DNA of 5,910 nucleotides from Flavobacteriaceae bacterium TMED179 (GTDB lineage: Bacteria; Bacteroidota; Bacteroidia; Flavobacteriales; Flavobacteriaceae): positions 57,756-63,665 of the forward strand of contig NHIC01000004.1 of NCBI GenBank assembly GCA_002169865.1, written 5' to 3'. Both the position numbers and the translations under genes were made by a program. Positions 1 to 5,910 of this stretch are shown in pieces; position 1 is the stretch's first letter, and each line of letters begins with the position of its first letter. The notes below the pieces were generated by a model. The model made no database searches, was not told the DNA's origin, and was given only the letters and a program-made list of their open reading frames with translations.

Positions 1-875
1 ACATAAAGCATTTCTGAATCAGATTGGTTAATAAAAAACTCTCCATATGGTCCAGAGATAGTCACTTTGTCTCCAGCTTTCTTAGAAAAAATATAAGACG
101 ATGCCACCCCAGGGTTTACATCACTCCAATCATTCTTTGATCTATCAAAAGGTGGGGTTGCAATACGAACGTTTAACATTATTTCTTTTCCCTCAGCTGG
201 AAAAGAAGCCATAGAGTAGGCACGCTCAACAGTCTCAGGATTTTTCATTTTCAAAGGCCATAAGTTAAACTTATCCCATTCTAATTTAAACTTTTCAGGT
301 TCTCCAGGATGTTCTTCTGGGTGAGCAGAGATATCAATGTCTTCGTATTTTACTTCGCACTCTGGAATTTCAATTTGAATATAACCACCTGCTTTGTAAT
401 CCATTTCCTCAGGAATTTCAACTACAAATTCTTTAATAAAAGAAGCTACATTCCAATTTCTTACTACTTTAGCTTCATATTTTTTAATACCAAAAACCTC
501 TTCAGGGACCTGAATAACCATATCCTGTTTAACCTTCACTTGACAACCTAAACGCCATCCTTCTGCAACTTCTTTTCTTGAAAAATGTGGTGCCTCGGTA
601 GGAAGTATTTCGCCTCCACCATCTAGTACTTGACACTTGCATTGAATACAGGTACCACCTCCCCCACACGCAGATGGTAAAAATATTTTATTATTTCCCA
701 GGGTACTCAATAAAGTACTCCCTGAAGAAACTTCAACTTTATTGTCTCCGTTTATTTGTAAAGAAACTGGACCAGATGGTAAGAGTTTTGCTTTAGCACC
801 TAAAAGCATTCCAACTAAAATAAATGTAACGGTTAAAAAAACAACAATACTTGCGATAACAACTGTATATTCCAT
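1..875 (-). CDS. nqrF: Na+-translocating NADH:quinone reductase subunit F (partial, C-terminus beyond left edge)
   Basis: NqrF is the NADH-oxidising subunit; it passes electrons from NADH through FAD to a [2Fe-2S] cluster on the cytoplasmic face. The first 291 codons are present. Residues ~4-26 form one membrane anchor. A plant-type ferredoxin domain (~35-125) has cluster cysteines C70, C76, C79 and C111, in the motif CGGGGTCIQC plus RLGC; these are the positions known for the Vibrio cholerae protein. An FAD-binding reductase domain follows, with RAYSMASF at 218-225 and the PG-x-x-SSYIF and SGPYGEFF motifs at ~255-281. The NADH-binding domain lies outside the window; the family is usually about 400-435 residues. 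The ATG at 873-875 lies 7 nt after the nqrE stop, with an A/T-rich leader and no Shine-Dalgarno. The linker at ~183-210, including WDKFNLWP, is normal for NqrF. It is the last gene of the visible operon. Confidence 0.97.
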   Translation of the reverse strand, partial: MEYTVVIASIVVFLTVTFILVGMLLGAKAKLLPSGPVSLQINGDNKVEVSSGSTLLSTLGNNKIFLPSACGGGGTCIQCKCQVLDGGGEILPTEAPHFSRKEVAEGWRLGCQVKVKQDMVIQVPEEVFGIKKYEAKVVRNWNVASFIKEFVVEIPEEMDYKAGGYIQIEIPECEVKYEDIDISAHPEEHPGEPEKFKLEWDKFNLWPLKMKNPETVERAYSMASFPAEGKEIMLNVRIATPPFDRSKNDWSDVNPGVASSYIFSKKAGDKVTISGPYGEFFINQSDSEMLY

Positions 876-882
876 TTTTAAA

Positions 883-1500
883 TTATAATTTGATTCCCAT
901 AAAACTCATAAAACCTATTGCCATAAGCCCTGTTATAATAAAGGTAATTCCTAAACCTCTTAGAGGAGCAGGCACATTTGAATAAGTGATTTTTTCTCGA
1001 ATAGCAGCAATCGCTAAAATAGCAAGTAACCATCCTATTCCTGATCCTAAACCATAAACCGCTGACTCTGCTATACCTGAAAAATCCTTTTGTTGCATAA
1101 ATAAAGATCCTCCTAGGATAGCGCAATTTACTGCGATAAGTGGAAGGAAAATACCCAAAGCCCCATATAATGCAGGAGCAAATTTTTCGACAATCATCTC
1201 TACTAATTGAACCATAGAGGCAATCACAGCAATAAACATGATAAAACTCAAAAAGCTTAAATCGAGATCCAAATAGGAAGGATCCAACCAAGAAAGTGCT
1301 CCTGGACGAAGTAGATAGGTGTCTAACAAAAAATTAATTGGTACTGTAATTGCCAAAACGAAAATCACAGCAAATCCAAGTCCAACAGCTGTTTGAACTG
1401 TTTTGGATACAGCTAAATAAGAGCACATTCCCAAAAAGTATGCAAAAATCATATTTTCTATAAAAATACTTTTTACAAATAGGTTTATATATGCTTCCAT
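883..1500 (-). CDS. nqrE: Na+-translocating NADH:quinone reductase subunit E
   Basis: NqrE is an integral membrane subunit of about six helices. It pairs with the homologous, oppositely oriented NqrD to hold an intramembrane iron-sulfur centre between the NqrF cluster and the NqrC flavin. The protein has 205 residues (V. cholerae has 198) and is hydrophobic throughout. C26, in the FLGMC segment, and C126, in AVNCAILGG, match the two known NqrE ligand cysteines (C26 and C120 in Vibrio). The shift of six fits a slightly longer loop at ~60-80 (TYLLRPGALSWLDP). The N-terminus MEAYINLFVKSIFIENM is typical of the family and fixes the start. The gene begins 6 nt after the nqrD stop and ends 7 nt before nqrF. 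RnfA of the Rnf complex is homologous, but the neighbours (NqrA, NqrF type) make this Nqr. Confidence 0.97.
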   Translation of the reverse strand: MEAYINLFVKSIFIENMIFAYFLGMCSYLAVSKTVQTAVGLGFAVIFVLAITVPINFLLDTYLLRPGALSWLDPSYLDLDLSFLSFIMFIAVIASMVQLVEMIVEKFAPALYGALGIFLPLIAVNCAILGGSLFMQQKDFSGIAESAVYGLGSGIGWLLAILAIAAIREKITYSNVPAPLRGLGITFIITGLMAIGFMSFMGIKL

Positions 1501-1506
1501 ATGTAA

Positions 1507-2202
1507 TTAGTTTTTTTCAATTAGGATCCGATTCCTGTAACGTTGGACCCAAATAATTAATCCAACTGTAATTAGGGCCATAGGAGATAATAACATTAAT
1601 CCATTATCAACATAGCCCATTTCGTAAAATATGTCGGGTATTACTTGATAACCAAATAATTTCCCAGAACCCAAAAGTTCTCTAAAAAAAGCAACTAAGA
1701 TTAAAATAAATCCATAACCTGCAGCATTTCCAATTCCATCGAGAAAGGATTTCCAAACCCCATTCCCAAGTGCAAAAGCTTCTAACCGTCCCATCACAAT
1801 ACAGTTGGTAATGATTAATCCGATAAAAATGGAAAGCTCTTTACTTACATCATAAGCATAGGCTCGTAGAATTTGGTCTACTAATATTACCATAGCAGCG
1901 ACTACAACCAATTGGACAATGATTCGAATTCGATTTGGAATTAAGTTCCTCAGTAAGGAAATAATAACATTACTTGCCACCATGACTGCCATAACAGAAA
2001 TACTCATTACCAAAGCTGGTTTTAATTGAACTGTAATTGCTAATGCTGAGCAAATTCCAAGTACTTGTACGGTAATTGGATTGTTATCATCCATAGGATC
2101 AGACAATAGCTTCCTATTCTTTTTTGAAAATAAAGGTTCCCTTTCCTTATTTATAAAAAGAATTGAAGATTGCTTTTTTATAGATGTTTTATTTTCTATC
2201 AT
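1507..2202 (-). CDS. nqrD: Na+-translocating NADH:quinone reductase subunit D, with N-terminal extension
   Basis: NqrD is a polytopic membrane subunit that, with NqrE, forms the ion-translocating core and the intramembrane iron-sulfur site. Expected ligands are C51 (QVLGICSALA) and C134 (LIITNCIVMGR), equivalent to Vibrio C29 and C112. Both are offset by exactly 22, so the membrane part is collinear with the family. Other conserved stretches are DNNPITVQVLG at 39-49, RIIVQLVVVAA at 93-103 and ALGNGVWKSFLDGIGNA at ~144-160. The protein has 231 residues against ~210 in Vibrio; the excess is a polar, Lys/Ser-rich N-terminus (about residues 1-22) before LFSKKNRKLLSDP, where other family members begin. 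No ATG, GTG or TTG was found in frame near the usual start, and the ATG overlaps the nqrC stop (TAATG), so I keep the long form. Downstream, nqrE begins 6 nt after the stop. Confidence 0.95.
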   Translation of the reverse strand: MIENKTSIKKQSSILFINKEREPLFSKKNRKLLSDPMDDNNPITVQVLGICSALAITVQLKPALVMSISVMAVMVASNVIISLLRNLIPNRIRIIVQLVVVAAMVILVDQILRAYAYDVSKELSIFIGLIITNCIVMGRLEAFALGNGVWKSFLDGIGNAAGYGFILILVAFFRELLGSGKLFGYQVIPDIFYEMGYVDNGLMLLSPMALITVGLIIWVQRYRNRILIEKN

Positions 2203-2204
2203 TA
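2200..2204 (-). promoter_or_regulatory. TAATG stop/start overlap between nqrC and nqrD
   Basis: On the minus strand the nqrC stop codon TAA (2204-2202) shares its last A with the nqrD ATG (2202-2200). Such one-base overlaps commonly allow a terminating ribosome to re-initiate, so nqrD translation is probably coupled to nqrC. The coupling also supports the long nqrD start. The arrangement is read directly from the sequence; the coupling is inferred. Confidence 0.7.
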
Positions 2205-2936
2205 GTTAATATTTAGAGCAATAGTTTGTTTATCAGGCTTTAAATAGGGCAAATAATGTGTCAAACGTTCAATGATCATATTAGTAACCCCATCTCCAGT
2301 AATTGTTGCTCCAGAAATTGCATCTACCTCATGATCGTCTTTATCCAAATCCTTGGGATCATTATTGGTTTTAGAAACATTAATCCCCACCAAATTCCCT
2401 TGATTATCAAAAACTTTTTCTCCCAGAAAACGATTTTGAAACCATTGCTGAGTAATTTCAGCTCCCAATCCAGCTGTTTCTCCAACATGATCAAAGACAG
2501 CTCCTTTGATTGTATTTTTGTCATCTTTTAAGGCAATGTATCCCCAAATAGCATTCCAAAGTCCAGCTCCACGAAGAGGTATTATATAAAATTTTTCTCC
2601 TTCTACATTAGCTTCATATATTGGAAAACGTTGTTCTTGAGTAGGCTTTTTTAACTCCTTATTTAACTCTATTTCAAATGCATTAACATTCTGATCTATA
2701 GCTCCTGTCTCTGTCAAAGAAATCTGAGCTGTGATATGTTTATTATATAAAGTCTCCGCTTGCTCTCTATCAGAGTCTATACCTATAGTCGCCAAAATGT
2801 TTTGCATCTTTTCTTTTCTAACATTAGCATCTTGAAGGTCTTTAAGGGAACTTGCTGTAATAGCTAGTGAAGATGCTACAACTAATACCATTAGGGTTGC
2901 AAATAAAAATGTGTAAGCATTACTATCTCTATTCAT
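2202..2936 (-). CDS. nqrC: Na+-translocating NADH:quinone reductase subunit C (covalent FMN subunit)
   Basis: NqrC carries a covalently bound FMN that relays electrons from the NqrD/NqrE iron-sulfur centre towards NqrB. It has a single N-terminal membrane helix (~8-29) followed by a periplasmic FMN-binding domain. The flavinylation motif DAISGAT at 205-211 fits the ApbE recognition pattern Dxx(S/T)GAT, so T211 is the expected phosphoester attachment site (T225 in V. cholerae). LRGAGLWNAIWGYIAL at 121-136 and HVGETAGLGAEI at 150-161 are standard FMN-binding domain segments. Length is 244 residues, close to the Vibrio protein. The ATG lies one base after the nqrB stop with no Shine-Dalgarno, and MNRDSNAYTF is a typical NqrC start. 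Maturation requires an ApbE flavin transferase encoded outside this window. RnfG is the Rnf homologue, excluded by gene context. Confidence 0.97.
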   Translation of the reverse strand: MNRDSNAYTFLFATLMVLVVASSLAITASSLKDLQDANVRKEKMQNILATIGIDSDREQAETLYNKHITAQISLTETGAIDQNVNAFEIELNKELKKPTQEQRFPIYEANVEGEKFYIIPLRGAGLWNAIWGYIALKDDKNTIKGAVFDHVGETAGLGAEITQQWFQNRFLGEKVFDNQGNLVGINVSKTNNDPKDLDKDDHEVDAISGATITGDGVTNMIIERLTHYLPYLKPDKQTIALNIN

Positions 2937-2937
2937 A

Positions 2938-4101
2938 CTAAGCAGTTTTTAGTTCTTGTGAAGCAGTTGCCCAACGCTTCTTACGTTTATTAATATTTCC
3001 TCTGACCACGTAGTGATCAATAGTAGGTGCAAAAACATTCATCAGCAAGATTGCTAACATTACACCTTCTGGATAGGCTGGATTAAAAACACGAATCATA
3101 ATACAAAAGACCCCAACCAATAAACCATAAATCCATTTTCCTTTGGTAGTTTGGGCTGCAGAAACTGGGTCAGTGGCCATGAAAACAATTCCAAACGCAA
3201 ATCCACCTACAACTAAGTGATTCATCCAAGAGAAACTCATCAATTCATTAGCACCCCAAAGATTAAATAATAAACCCATAATTGCAGCACCTATAATTCC
3301 ACCAGAAATAATCCTCCAACTTCCTACTCCTGTCAAAACAAGAATTAATCCTCCAAAAGCAACCCATAAAGTTGAAGTCTCAGCAATAGATCCAGGGATT
3401 GATCCCTGGAACATTTCCATCATTGAATAATTTACTTCTCCACCCGCAGCTAAAGTTCCTAAAATAGTTTCCCCAGAAATCGCGTCCACATTCTCAGCTT
3501 CAGAAACCCATACTTTATTTCCAGACATGTAGGTTGGATAAGCAAAAAATGCAAAAGCTCTCGCCGTTAAGGCAGGATTCAAAATATTCATCCCTGTACC
3601 ACCAAATGCCTCTTTTGCAACTAAAACTGCAAAAGCTGTAGAAACCCCTACCATCCATAAAGGAATATCAACTGGCATAATCATTGGGATTAATAATCCC
3701 GTAACCAAATAACCCTCATTCACCTCATGTCCTCGATATACAGCAAAACCGAACTCAATGGAAAGTCCTACGACATAAGAAACTATAATCATTGGGATAA
3801 TTTTCCATGATCCATGTATAAAGGCATCTAAAAATGTAAAAGATTCTTGGGTTTGTATATAATACTGATATCCTGTATTATAAATCCCATAGATCAAAGC
3901 TGGTAATAAAGCAATAATAACTGTTACCATTGTTCGTTTTAAATCGACAGCATCGCGAATATGAGCTCCTTTTTTTGTTGTGTGATTAGGCACAAACAAT
4001 AATGTGTCAAAAGCATTAAATGCTGGTGCAAATTTTTCTAGTTTTTGTCCTTTACCAAAAGGTTTCTTAAGATTGTCTAAACTTTTCCTTATAAAATTCA
4101 T
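2938..4101 (-). CDS. nqrB: Na+-translocating NADH:quinone reductase subunit B (quinone/riboflavin/FMN subunit)
   Basis: NqrB is the largest membrane subunit. In studied members it carries covalent FMN, non-covalent riboflavin and the quinone/inhibitor site. The protein has 387 residues (Vibrio has ~415). A cytoplasmic N-terminus (1-55) is followed by about ten membrane helices. Family segments include EVNEGYLVTGLLIPMIMP at 126-143, FGGTGMNILNPALTARAF at 166-183 and FFAYPTYMSG at 185-194. MATDPVSAAQT lies at 308-318 and FNPAYPEGVMLAILLMN at 339-355. The flavin-attachment motif reads DAISGET at 206-212, predicting T212 as the FMN-bearing residue. It has Glu where the usual Dxx(S/T)GAT pattern has Ala; see findings. 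The start gives the usual MNFIRKSLDNLKKPF N-terminus. It lies 10 nt after nqrA and 1 nt before nqrC. RnfD is homologous, but the neighbouring NqrA and NqrF make this Nqr. Confidence 0.97.
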   Translation of the reverse strand: MNFIRKSLDNLKKPFGKGQKLEKFAPAFNAFDTLLFVPNHTTKKGAHIRDAVDLKRTMVTVIIALLPALIYGIYNTGYQYYIQTQESFTFLDAFIHGSWKIIPMIIVSYVVGLSIEFGFAVYRGHEVNEGYLVTGLLIPMIMPVDIPLWMVGVSTAFAVLVAKEAFGGTGMNILNPALTARAFAFFAYPTYMSGNKVWVSEAENVDAISGETILGTLAAGGEVNYSMMEMFQGSIPGSIAETSTLWVAFGGLILVLTGVGSWRIISGGIIGAAIMGLLFNLWGANELMSFSWMNHLVVGGFAFGIVFMATDPVSAAQTTKGKWIYGLLVGVFCIMIRVFNPAYPEGVMLAILLMNVFAPTIDHYVVRGNINKRKKRWATASQELKTA

Positions 4102-4111
4102 ACTTCTTATT

Positions 4112-5470
4112 TTATCCTACTTCATTAATCATTAATTCTATACCTTGACGAATTATCTCTTGAGCCTCAAGCTTTGATGTGTTTGCATAATCCACCAATC
4201 CAAAGTCTTCAGGAACTACTTCATAAATTCCTAATGCTTCCATTTTCTCTATATCTTCAATAATACAAGCTTTGATCAATTCCATGGGGTATATATCAAA
4301 AGGAAATATTCTCTCCATTTCACCCGTAACTACTAACGCCCTTTCTTCACCATTTAGATTAGTATCTACTTCAAATCCTTCTCGATTAAGAAAGCGAGAT
4401 AAAGATGTATTTGATAAGCTTAAAATTTTATTGTCCTTAAATGGTAACCACCCAAACATTCTATAGTGACTACCTTCAGGGATTATTGTTACCGAATTAT
4501 TAAAATACCCTAAATAGCCTGAGAGACTAGTCGTCGCTCCAGTAAGAACATCCCCATTAATAATTCTAACGTGGTTGTATTTCATTCCAACTTTATCAAG
4601 CAAAGGAGATAGTTTAGCACCTATTTTAGTTTGAAAGTATTTAGGTTTTTCAATTCCATTTCCAGAAAAAGCAACAGTTCTTTTAGAGGAATATATTCCA
4701 GATTTAATAAATTGTCCAATGTTGAATACATCTTCGGCATTTACAGTCCATATTCGCTGACCCATATTGATTGGGCTGATTCTTTGAATATGCAAACTCA
4801 AATTACCTGCAGGGTGTGGTCCATTAACTGTATAATGCTGAACATTTTTTATTGATTTAAAAAATCCAGTAAATGATTTATCTATTCCTAAAAATACTGG
4901 TTGCCTAACAAGCTTGTTAAGCAAATCAATCCCTAATTGAAATTCTTTTTGGTCATTCTTTAAAATAAAATCAAAATCTTCATGCAAAGGGTCTGTTTTT
5001 GCTGTAGTGACAAAAATAGCTTTGGGCGTATCGAGTGGATTTGCCATGATTCCGTAAGGTCTCTGATGAATGAATGGCCAATTACCACTTTCCATTAACA
5101 ATGCCTTCAATAAACTTACATCCATTTTATCCCATTGATCAACCTTATGTGAAACAAATTCTTGTTTTTTGGAAGACTCAATAATAATAAGCTCTATTTT
5201 TCGTTTTGGTCCTCTGACAATGGATTTAATAGTTCCAGAGACAGGAGAAACTATTTTAATATTAGGATTTTTCTTATTGTAAAAAATTGGAGTTCCAGAA
5301 AATACTTTTTCACCTTCTCGAATACATAGTTTAGGAATTGTTCCAAAAAAGTCATCTGGCCTGAGGGCATAATCGGTGATTATTGGTGTTTTATCTAGAA
5401 TTTTCTCAGGCGTGCCTTTTATGTTGAGGTTAGCACCTCTGCGTGTTTCAATACCTTTAATAATATCCAT
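4112..5470 (-). CDS. nqrA: Na+-translocating NADH:quinone reductase subunit A
   Basis: NqrA is the peripheral cytoplasmic subunit, which docks on NqrB and lies near the quinone site. It is related to RnfC but has no cluster cysteines. The protein has 452 residues (Vibrio has 446), with no signal peptide or membrane helix, as expected. The N-terminal barrel-sandwich part includes SPVSGTIKSIVRGPKRKI at ~75-92. WPFIHQRPYGIMANP lies at 121-135, GPHPAGNLSLHI at 217-228, and NGDVLTGA at 305-312 within the SLBB-like region. The C-terminal helical part contains FPFDIYPMELIKA at 379-391 and EALGIYEVVPEDFGL at ~401-415. The ATG at 5468-5470 gives MDIIKGIETRRGANLNIKG, a standard start. It is preceded by an A/T-rich leader without Shine-Dalgarno. 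It is the first gene of the operon, and the nqr promoter probably lies just upstream. Confidence 0.97.
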   Translation of the reverse strand: MDIIKGIETRRGANLNIKGTPEKILDKTPIITDYALRPDDFFGTIPKLCIREGEKVFSGTPIFYNKKNPNIKIVSPVSGTIKSIVRGPKRKIELIIIESSKKQEFVSHKVDQWDKMDVSLLKALLMESGNWPFIHQRPYGIMANPLDTPKAIFVTTAKTDPLHEDFDFILKNDQKEFQLGIDLLNKLVRQPVFLGIDKSFTGFFKSIKNVQHYTVNGPHPAGNLSLHIQRISPINMGQRIWTVNAEDVFNIGQFIKSGIYSSKRTVAFSGNGIEKPKYFQTKIGAKLSPLLDKVGMKYNHVRIINGDVLTGATTSLSGYLGYFNNSVTIIPEGSHYRMFGWLPFKDNKILSLSNTSLSRFLNREGFEVDTNLNGEERALVVTGEMERIFPFDIYPMELIKACIIEDIEKMEALGIYEVVPEDFGLVDYANTSKLEAQEIIRQGIELMINEVG

Positions 5471-5493
5471 TAAATATAATTCTAAAAGACATG

Positions 5494-5529
5494 CAAATTT
5501 ACTAACTAAACACGTTTAGATAAAACAAA
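5494..5529 (-). promoter_or_regulatory. Candidate nqr operon promoter (Bacteroidota type)
   Basis: On the minus strand, TAAATTTG (5501-5494) is a perfect match to the Bacteroidota -7 element TAnnTTTG. A TTTG (5529-5526) fits the -33 element. The spacer is 24 nt, just above the 17-23 usually quoted. Transcription would start near 5487, giving a 5' leader of roughly 15-20 nt before nqrA. The element match is read directly; promoter function is inferred. Confidence 0.5.
5503..5522. repeat. Inverted repeat in nqr promoter spacer (possible operator)
   Basis: The core CTAAAC-AC-GTTTAG (5506-5519) is a perfect 6-bp inverted repeat around two bases. It extends to 9-bp arms with a single mismatch (5505 against 5520). 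It sits wholly between the -33 and -7 elements of the nqr promoter, so a dimeric regulator bound here could control nqr transcription. It is short and AT-rich, so chance is a real alternative, and no known motif was recognised. Confidence 0.35.
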
Positions 5530-5571
5530 TAATAAGGGAAATAAGCTATTTATATTGATTCTAAATAAGTG

Positions 5572-5603
5572 TTTAACCTTTTCATTAATAAATGGTCAAT
5601 TTG
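5572..5603 (+). promoter_or_regulatory. Weak candidate promoter for the divergent plug-like gene
   Basis: TCAATTTG (5596-5603) differs from TAnnTTTG at one base. TTTA (5572-5575), 20 nt upstream, differs by one base from the -33 TTTG. The implied start near 5610 leaves a ~25-nt leader before the ATG at 5635. Both elements are imperfect in an AT-rich stretch, so this is tentative. The rest of the intergenic region (5471-5634) shows no small gene or terminator. Confidence 0.25.
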
Positions 5604-5634
5604 GCTAACACAAACTGAACATTTAAATTTACTT

Positions 5635-5910
5635 ATGATAAAAAAAAGAGCTATTATTCTCACTGTTTTGTCCTTAGGTCTGATTTTTTGCGTAAATGCT
5701 CAACAAATCGGTGAATATGAGCCTCCTGATAATATCAAATCAATCAAATTTTTTGGTACAGAAAGTATTGAAAATTTCCCACTGATAGCTCTTGGTCAGC
5801 AAATTACCTTGATTTTTGACGACCTAAACGGAGATGAAGCTGATTATTACTTCAAAATAAAACATTTTAATCATGACTGGACCCCTTCAAAGCTTTTTAA
5901 AAATGAGTAC
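5635..5910 (+). CDS. T9SS plug-type (DUF5103) secreted protein, partial, C-terminus beyond right edge
   Basis: The first 92 codons of a rightward gene are present, with no stop before the window ends. The N-terminus is a classical signal peptide: MIKKRA, a hydrophobic core at ~7-20, and probable signal peptidase I cleavage after VNA (residue 22, before QQ). The mature start fits the DUF5103 / type IX secretion plug family: IKSIKFFG (35-42), FPLIALGQQ (49-57), IFDDLNGDEADYYFKIKHFNHDW (about 60-82), then TPSKLFKNEY. Members have been described as closing the periplasmic side of the SprA translocon of the Bacteroidota T9SS; that role is family knowledge, not seen here. Full-length members are around 400 residues, so only the start is visible. 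It is divergent from nqrA across 164 bp. The assignment rests on motif recollection from a short fragment, so family is likely and exact role less certain. Confidence 0.8.
   Translation, partial: MIKKRAIILTVLSLGLIFCVNAQQIGEYEPPDNIKSIKFFGTESIENFPLIALGQQITLIFDDLNGDEADYYFKIKHFNHDWTPSKLFKNEY

Noticed and set aside
309..551. An open frame on the plus strand opposite nqrF
   Set aside because: It lies wholly antisense to a well-conserved nqrF coding region, its translation is Phe/Asn-rich with no family signature, and it is explained as a shadow.
878..1291. A second minus-strand open frame overlapping nqrE
   Set aside because: It is nqrE read in another frame; the Cys/Tyr/Arg-rich translation is unlike any membrane or soluble family, while the nqrE frame is fully conserved.
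2092..2094. Internal ATG of nqrD (M37) as the true start
   Set aside because: It would remove the conserved SKK-x-x-K-L-x-S-DP segment found at the N-terminus of other NqrD proteins and lose the TAATG coupling to nqrC.
1..5470. Rnf complex instead of Na+-NQR
   Set aside because: The first gene encodes an NqrA lacking iron-sulfur cysteines, there is no RnfB-type ferredoxin gene, and the last gene is a ferredoxin-FAD NqrF; order A-B-C-D-E-F is that of nqr.
5506..5519. Inverted repeat as a transcription terminator
   Set aside because: The arms are only 6 bp and AT-rich with no following T-run. It lies upstream of both divergent genes, where a terminator has no obvious role.
5540..5553. AAATA-AGC-TATTT style inverted repeat in the intergenic region
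   Set aside because: Five-base A/T-only arms are expected by chance in DNA of this composition.
5635..5910. Plug-type protein as a lipoprotein anchored at C19
   Set aside because: The residues before the Cys are L-I-F, and Phe at -1 does not fit a lipobox; VNA followed by QQ is a better signal peptidase I site.

Overview
The window is a piece of a Bacteroidota chromosome, most likely a marine-type flavobacterium. It is AT-rich, lacks clear Shine-Dalgarno sequences, carries a TAnnTTTG-type -7 promoter element, and has a type IX secretion system (T9SS) plug-type gene. Almost all of it (1-5470, minus strand) is one compact operon for the Na+-translocating NADH:quinone oxidoreductase (Na+-NQR). 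Gene order is the canonical nqrA-nqrB-nqrC-nqrD-nqrE-nqrF, and nqrF runs off the left edge.

Layout from left to right: nqrF (5'-most 291 codons, 1-875, minus), nqrE (883-1500), nqrD (1507-2202), nqrC (2202-2936), nqrB (2938-4101) and nqrA (4112-5470). Next comes a 164-bp divergent intergenic region (5471-5634) with candidate promoters on both strands and an inverted repeat between the nqr promoter elements. The start of a rightward gene (5635-5910, cut by the right edge) encodes a secreted protein resembling the T9SS plug/DUF5103 family. The nqr genes are separated by -1 to +10 nt, so they are almost certainly co-transcribed and partly translationally coupled.

The six subunits form one membrane complex. 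NqrF takes electrons from NADH through FAD and a [2Fe-2S] cluster. They pass to an iron-sulfur centre held between NqrD and NqrE, then to covalent FMN on NqrC and on NqrB, then to riboflavin and quinone. Na+ is expelled across the inner membrane. The cofactor-binding cysteines of NqrF, NqrD and NqrE and the NqrC flavinylation motif are all visible and intact. The maturation genes (apbE, nqrM) are not in the window.

This is mainly an ordinary housekeeping region and I see no new biological system. Points worth a second look are a Glu in place of the usual Ala in the NqrB flavin-attachment motif, an extra ~22-residue N-terminus on NqrD that starts from a TAATG overlap, and the operator-like inverted repeat in an unusually long nqr promoter spacer. 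There is no gene-free stretch over 300 bases, and I see no RNA genes, CRISPR arrays or mobile elements.
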